In this document: positions 60,614 to 64,000 of the stretch, one piece after another
Layout: every line of letters begins with the position of its first letter
Numbering within the stretch: position 1 is the first letter of the stretch
Assembly (NCBI GenBank): GCA_048499455.1
Contig: JASNZV010000001.1
Span: 806,001 to 870,000 of the forward strand
Length of the DNA: 64,000 nt
Direction of reading: 5' to 3'
DNA from: CFX5 sp023384495
GTDB taxonomy: Bacteria; Chloroflexota; Anaerolineae; Caldilineales; Caldilineaceae
Program-made: the position numbers and the translations under genes
Notes under the pieces: model-generated
The model's input: the letters and a program-made list of their open reading frames with translations, nothing else
Told to the model about the DNA's origin: nothing
Databases searched by the model: none

Positions 60614-61846
60614 CTATGTTCGGTAATCCCCATTGATTTTTACATAGTCATAACTCAGGTCGGTGGTCCACACTGTGGCTGACCCCGGCCCCAACGCCAG
60701 TTCCATGCGCACATCCAGCTCGGGCAACTGGAAGAGTTCGGTGGCGCGCGCTTCGGAGTAATCAAGCGGCGCGCCGCCGGCCACGAGTTGCAGTTCGGGT
60801 GTGCGCTCGCCTGCGTTGGCGCCGCCGCAGATGTAAATCGAGCAGCGGCGCTGGTCGATGGTGGCGCCCGAGCGACCGGCCGCAGCCACAAAGCGCCCCC
60901 AGTTGGCGTCACCGCCAAAGAAGGCGGTTTTGACCAGCGGGCTGGTGGCGATGGTGTTGGCCACGGCGTGGGCTTCCTCATCGCTCTGCGCGCCGTTGAC
61001 CGTGATCGTCACAAACTTGGTGGCGCCCTCGCCATCGCGCACGATCGCCTGCGCCAGATCGATGCTGATGGCGGTGAGCGTCTCGACAAAGCGCGCATAC
61101 TCCCCGCTGGCCGGGTCGGTGATCTCAGGGTTGCCGGCGGCGCCGTTGGCCAGCAGCAACACTGTGTCATTGGTGCTCGTGTCGCCATCCACGCTGATGC
61201 GGTTGTAGCTCTGGTTGACCGCCGTGCTCAGCGCCCGCTGCAGCAGCGGCTGGCTGATGGCGGCGTCGGTGGCGATGGTGCTGAGCATGGTGGCCATGTT
61301 GGGGTGGATCATGCCGGCGCCCTTGGAGATGCCCGTGAAATGGACTGCGCGCCCGCCCATCTCCACCGTGCGGCTAAAGAGCTTGGGGCGCGTGTCGGTG
61401 GTCATGATGGCCTGGGCGGCGTCGCTCCAGCCATCGGCGCGCAGCGCGGCGACCGCCGTGGGCGCGCCGCCCAGCAGCGCGTCCATGGGCAGTTGCACGC
61501 CGATCACGCCGGTGCTCATGACAAAGACCGCATGGTCACCCGCGCCCAACGCCTGTTCCACCGCTTCGGCGGTGCGGCGGGCGTTGGCGTCGCCGGGGGC
61601 GCCGGTGCAGGCGTTGGCGCACCCGCTGTTGATGATCACGGCGTGGATGCCTTCGGGGTTGATGGCAAGCACCTGTTTGTCATACATCACAGGCGCGGCG
61701 GAAAAGGCGTTCTTGGTGAAGGTGGCCGCGGCGCGGCAGGGCGTGCGGCTGGCGATGAGCGCCAGGTCGAGCGCGCCGCTCTTCTTGATGCCGGCCGCGA
61801 TCCCTGCTGCCTCGAAACCGGGAACAACATGGTCGGTGGGGTTCAT
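60614..61846 (-). CDS. argJ: Bifunctional ornithine acetyltransferase/N-acetylglutamate synthase ArgJ
   Basis: 410 residues. ArgJ cleaves itself before the conserved Thr, here in HPNMATMLSTIATDA, preceded by the FTGISKGAGMI block (the KGxGM motif). SCANACTG-like NSGCANACTGAPGDANA and SVDGDTSTNDTVLLLANG are further hallmarks. It transfers acetyl between ornithine and glutamate in the arginine pathway. AGGAGG lies just before the ATG. It begins 9 bp after the argG stop, and both are expressed from the leader at 63068-63345. Confidence 0.96.
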   Translation of the reverse strand: MNPTDHVVPGFEAAGIAAGIKKSGALDLALIASRTPCRAAATFTKNAFSAAPVMYDKQVLAINPEGIHAVIINSGCANACTGAPGDANARRTAEAVEQALGAGDHAVFVMSTGVIGVQLPMDALLGGAPTAVAALRADGWSDAAQAIMTTDTRPKLFSRTVEMGGRAVHFTGISKGAGMIHPNMATMLSTIATDAAISQPLLQRALSTAVNQSYNRISVDGDTSTNDTVLLLANGAAGNPEITDPASGEYARFVETLTAISIDLAQAIVRDGEGATKFVTITVNGAQSDEEAHAVANTIATSPLVKTAFFGGDANWGRFVAAAGRSGATIDQRRCSIYICGGANAGERTPELQLVAGGAPLDYSEARATELFQLPELDVRMELALGPGSATVWTTDLSYDYVKINGDYRT

Positions 61847-61855
61847 TGGTTCCTC

Positions 61856-63064
61856 CTACTTCTCTCTTGTCAGCGCCTGCACCTTGAGCGGCAGGCCAAA
61901 GAGGCGGATAAAGCCGTGGGCGTCGGCGTGGTCGTAGTCGCCCTCCTCGAAAGTGACAATGTCCTGGCGGTAGAGGCTATGGGGGCTCTTGCGCCCGGCG
62001 AGGATGATGTTGCCCTTGTAGAGCTTGAGCCGCACCGCGCCGGTGATGGTCTGCTCGGTGTGGCTGACAAAGGCGCTGAGCGCCTCGCGCAGTGGGGTGA
62101 ACCACTGGCCGTTATAGACCAGCTCGGCGAACTTGAGTGCGGCCTGCTGCTTGAACTGGAGTGTATTGCGGTCGAGGCAGAGCTGTTCCAGGGCCTGGTG
62201 GCCGTGATAGAGGATGGTTCCCCCCGGCGTCTCATAGACCCCGCGGCTTTTCATGCCCACCAGCCGGTTTTCGACAATGTCGACGCGGCCCACGCCATGT
62301 TTGGCGCCCAGTTCGTTGAGCATTTTGACCAGCGGCACGGGGTCGAGCGCTTCGCCGTTGACGTGGGTGGGCAGCCCTTGCGCAAATTCCAGTTCGACAT
62401 ATTCCGGCTGATCGGGCGCGTCTTCGGGGTTGGTGGTCCACTCGAACATGTCGGCGGGCGGCTCGTTCCACGGGTCTTCGAGCGGGCCGCCTTCGTTGCT
62501 CAGGTGCCAGAGGTTCTTGTCTTGGCTGTAGATGCGCGCCATGGTCGCCTTGACCGGCACATTGTGTTCGGCGGCATAGTCCAGCGCATCGACGCGGCCC
62601 TTGATGTTCCACTCGCGCCAGGGGGCGATGATGTGCAGCCGCGGGTTGAGCGCCATGACGGTCAACTCAAAGCGCACCTGGTCGTTGCCTTTGCCGGTGG
62701 CGCCGTGGGCTACGGCGTCGGCCCCTTCCAACTCGGCGATGCGCACCATATGTTTGGCGATGATGGGCCGGGCAAACGAAGTGCCCAGCAGATACTCGCG
62801 CTCGTAGATGGCGCCCGCCTGCATGGTGGGGAAGACATACTCGGTGAGAAATTCGTGGCGCAGGTCTTCCACATAGCATTTGCTGGCGCCCGACGCCAGC
62901 GCCTTTTCTTCCAGACCGATCAGCTCGTCTTCCTGGCCCAGGTTGGCGCAGAAACAGACGACCTCGCATTTGTACTCATTCTTGAGCCAGGGCACGATGA
63001 TGCTCGTGTCCAGCCCGCCGGAATAGGCGAGCACAGCTTTTTTGACGGTGGGGCGTGTTTTCAT
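61856..63064 (-). CDS. argG: Argininosuccinate synthase
   Basis: 402 residues. The ATP-binding LAYSGGLDTSIIVPWLK is at about 13-30. The citrulline/aspartate-binding regions HGATGKGNDQVRFEL and SNEGGPLEDPW follow, and GVGRVDIVENRLVGMKSRGVYE is conserved. It joins citrulline and aspartate for arginine synthesis. Two consecutive ATGs (63067 and 63064) follow GAGAGGAAA and either may be used. The frame open to 63316 passes through the leader terminator and is not coding. argJ is downstream, but argH is not in view. Confidence 0.96.
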   Translation of the reverse strand: MKTRPTVKKAVLAYSGGLDTSIIVPWLKNEYKCEVVCFCANLGQEDELIGLEEKALASGASKCYVEDLRHEFLTEYVFPTMQAGAIYEREYLLGTSFARPIIAKHMVRIAELEGADAVAHGATGKGNDQVRFELTVMALNPRLHIIAPWREWNIKGRVDALDYAAEHNVPVKATMARIYSQDKNLWHLSNEGGPLEDPWNEPPADMFEWTTNPEDAPDQPEYVELEFAQGLPTHVNGEALDPVPLVKMLNELGAKHGVGRVDIVENRLVGMKSRGVYETPGGTILYHGHQALEQLCLDRNTLQFKQQAALKFAELVYNGQWFTPLREALSAFVSHTEQTITGAVRLKLYKGNIILAGRKSPHSLYRQDIVTFEEGDYDHADAHGFIRLFGLPLKVQALTREK

Positions 63065-63161
63065 CATTTTCCTCTCTGTTTTGGATACAGGATACGGGAT
63101 ACAGGTTATTACAAAATCCGTATGCTGCATCCTTATTCTGAATCTTACATTGCAGTTCAAC

Positions 63162-63193
63162 AAAAAACGCCACCCGGCAGAACCGGTGTGGCG
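63162..63193 (-). terminator. Intrinsic terminator inside the argG leader (candidate attenuator)
   Basis: On the minus strand CGCCACACCGG, loop TTCTG and CCGGGTGGCG form a 10-bp stem with one bulged A, followed by six T residues (63162-63167). It is about 95 bases before argG and has no upstream minus-strand gene, so its only function can be to control read-through into argGJ. Confidence 0.85.
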
Positions 63194-63345
63194 TGATGGA
63201 AGCGGTGTGGAGCTTGTCAGACCCCGCAAGCGGGTAGACTCGTGACACGGTATGCCATTTCTCGTCCGCTTCCGGCGGGCGACAACCTCAACTGTGTCAT
63301 GGCGGAACCCAACCAATCGGTGGCAAACAGTGTGAACCCAATTGG
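63162..63345 (-). promoter_or_regulatory. Structured argG-argJ leader RNA, candidate attenuator or riboswitch
   Basis: From the predicted start near 63345 to the U-run is about 184 bases. Helices seen: TGACAC (63294-63299) with GTGTCA (63243-63248); GGAAGCGG (63266-63273) with CCGCTTCC (63198-63205), which cannot form together with the first except as a pseudoknot; and CCCG-CUUG-CGGG (63223-63234), a stable tetraloop hairpin. A 27-codon frame starting ATG 63300 contains three Arg codons, but has no ribosome site. I do not recognise a known riboswitch class and the T-box consensus is absent. Confidence 0.6.
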
Positions 63346-63351
63346 CGACTG

Positions 63352-63380
63352 ATCATACATGAGTTTGCCGCGAAAGTCAA
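63352..63380 (-). promoter_or_regulatory. Promoter of the argG-argJ operon
   Basis: On the minus strand TTGACT (63375-63380), 17-bp spacer, TATGAT (63352-63357): five of six matches in each hexamer. Initiation near 63345 gives a leader of about 278 bases to argG. Confidence 0.75.
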
Positions 63381-63603
63381 AAGGACTGGAAGATACTCGC
63401 GCCTGGCCACGTGACCGGGCGCCACCCTCGCCTGCGGGCTGAGCGAAAAGCCATCTGCACGCCCGGTGCCCTGGGCTGGAGCTTGGGATATGTTGGGTAC
63501 GGTTCGATCCATACATTCTACGTCGTTCTGAGCATCTGGGCGGCGTCCCATCTTGGGGTGGGGTCGTCGCGCCAACAGAAGGAATGGCGCAAAGGAGGCG
63601 AAT
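63381..63603. other. Divergent gap upstream of the argG promoter
   Basis: This stretch between the arg promoter and the next plus-strand gene shows no gene. Minus-strand frames (for example 63217-63753) have no support. Sequence GGAGG at 63595-63599 is the ribosome site of the next gene. Confidence 0.5.
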
Positions 63604-64000
63604 GTGAAGAAATCGAGCGCGCTTGTGTGGCTCTCGTCGCTGGTCGCTTTGTTGGCCCTCGTTTCGGCGGGGGCAGGCCTCTTCTGGCCGGGCGAAGGCA
63701 ATCCGTTCCCTTTCACCACCCTGCGCGGCCAAGCTGTAGAGATTTACGGGCAAGGGTTGTATCGCTATGACACTGCCTTCAAGGCCCCCATCTTGCGGGG
63801 GACGGATGGGGTAACGCTCTTGGTGGGTATCCCTTTGCTCGTCTGGGCAATCGCGCGCTATCGCCGTAACTCGCTGCGCGGTGGATTGTTGCTGACCGGC
63901 GTTTTATCCTACTTTCTCTACAAGTCCGCCTCGCTGGCATTTGGGGTCGCGTACAACGACCTGATCCTCGTCTATATTGTCTACTTCTCAGCCAGCTTCT
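63604..64000 (+). CDS. Membrane protein of unknown function (C-terminus beyond window)
   Basis: Reading from GTG at 63604, preceded by AAAGGAGG, the frame stays open to the window end (132 codons). There are hydrophobic segments at about 8-26, 73-87 and 98-115 and after 118, separated by short loops (GEGNPFPFTTLRGQAVEIYGQGLYRYD outside; IARYRRNSLRG inside). I do not recognise the family. It is divergent from argG across a 539-bp gap. Confidence 0.7.
   Translation, partial: MKKSSALVWLSSLVALLALVSAGAGLFWPGEGNPFPFTTLRGQAVEIYGQGLYRYDTAFKAPILRGTDGVTLLVGIPLLVWAIARYRRNSLRGGLLLTGVLSYFLYKSASLAFGVAYNDLILVYIVYFSASF

Noticed and set aside
60788..63196. An 802-codon plus-strand frame
   Set aside because: Antisense of argJ and argG, both unmistakable on the minus strand.
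63162..63345. T-box riboswitch for arginine at the argG leader
   Set aside because: The conserved T-box sequence and stem I landmarks are not found, although the length and terminator placement would fit.
63217..63753. A 178-codon minus-strand frame across the argG leader
   Set aside because: It covers the promoter and leader structure, overlaps the divergent membrane protein gene, and has no homology; only its last 27 codons could be a leader peptide, for which no ribosome site is seen.

Overview
The window looks like a high-GC bacterial chromosome segment, and the gene content and style point to the phylum Chloroflexota, in the Caldilinea/Anaerolineae direction (inference). Supporting signs are Thr-Pro-rich extracytoplasmic tails (DUF5667 protein, M23 peptidase), an ECF sigma factor next to a DUF5667 protein, an ArsA-type ATPase with a C-terminal HSP20-like domain, DUF2079 and DUF4013 membrane proteins, Tat-dependent sugar-binding lipoproteins, TrmFO, and a SufR-SufCBDSU iron-sulfur locus. 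I see no rRNA, tRNA, CRISPR array, prophage or transposase gene. The window reads as ordinary chromosome with many small palindromic intergenic elements.

Layout. 1-3618: a Gfo/Idh oxidoreductase (cut by the window edge) divergent from an enolase-superfamily sugar-acid dehydratase and trmFO. 3631-8124: a minus-strand block with an ECF sigma factor, a DUF5667 membrane protein, an SH3 lipoprotein and a secreted protein, possibly an envelope-sensing unit. 8231-12128: ArsA-like ATPase, queG and a DUF4013 membrane protein. 12273-20020: minus-strand SUF locus in the order sufR-sufC-sufB-unknown-sufD-sufS-sufU-Rieske-sufT, with a near-consensus promoter before sufR. 20186-22217: MFS exporter and an orphan response regulator. 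22595-32071: a PchB-like mutase/lyase, then an exopolysaccharide-type block (GT4, two Wzz proteins, DUF2079, a CpsD-like protein with a ruined P-loop, an unknown, rmlB) and a K+/H+ antiporter. 32179-35492: GNAT, M23 peptidase, trmD. 35625-38964: sugar ABC importer without an ATPase gene. 39372-44076: LLM oxidoreductase, MBL-fold protein, PH-domain protein, inositol phosphatase family, PPOX protein, HpcH/HpaI aldolase. 44515-51649: oligopeptide ABC importer (oppD-F-A-B-C order) followed by a cytidylate-kinase-like gene. 51978-57758: MFS-HEAT fusion, class V aminotransferase lacking the desulfurase cysteine, SppA and a small coiled-coil membrane protein. 58037-64000: ald-hisS, argG-argJ behind a structured leader with an intrinsic terminator, and the start of an unknown membrane protein.

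The most notable non-coding signals are: (a) the argG leader at about 63068-63345, which has its own promoter, mutually exclusive helices and a terminator with no gene upstream of it to terminate; (b) at least three families of about 75-120 bp imperfect palindromic elements scattered between genes (family A near 861, 9526, 21483, 51726 and degenerately 46684; family B near 32086, 34564, 57774; family C near 44302, 48820 and weakly 42685); (c) tandem repeats whose unit is 7 or 14 bp at five loci; and (d) long palindromes directly after both ABC binding-protein genes. All family and domain assignments were made by reading the sequence, without a database search.
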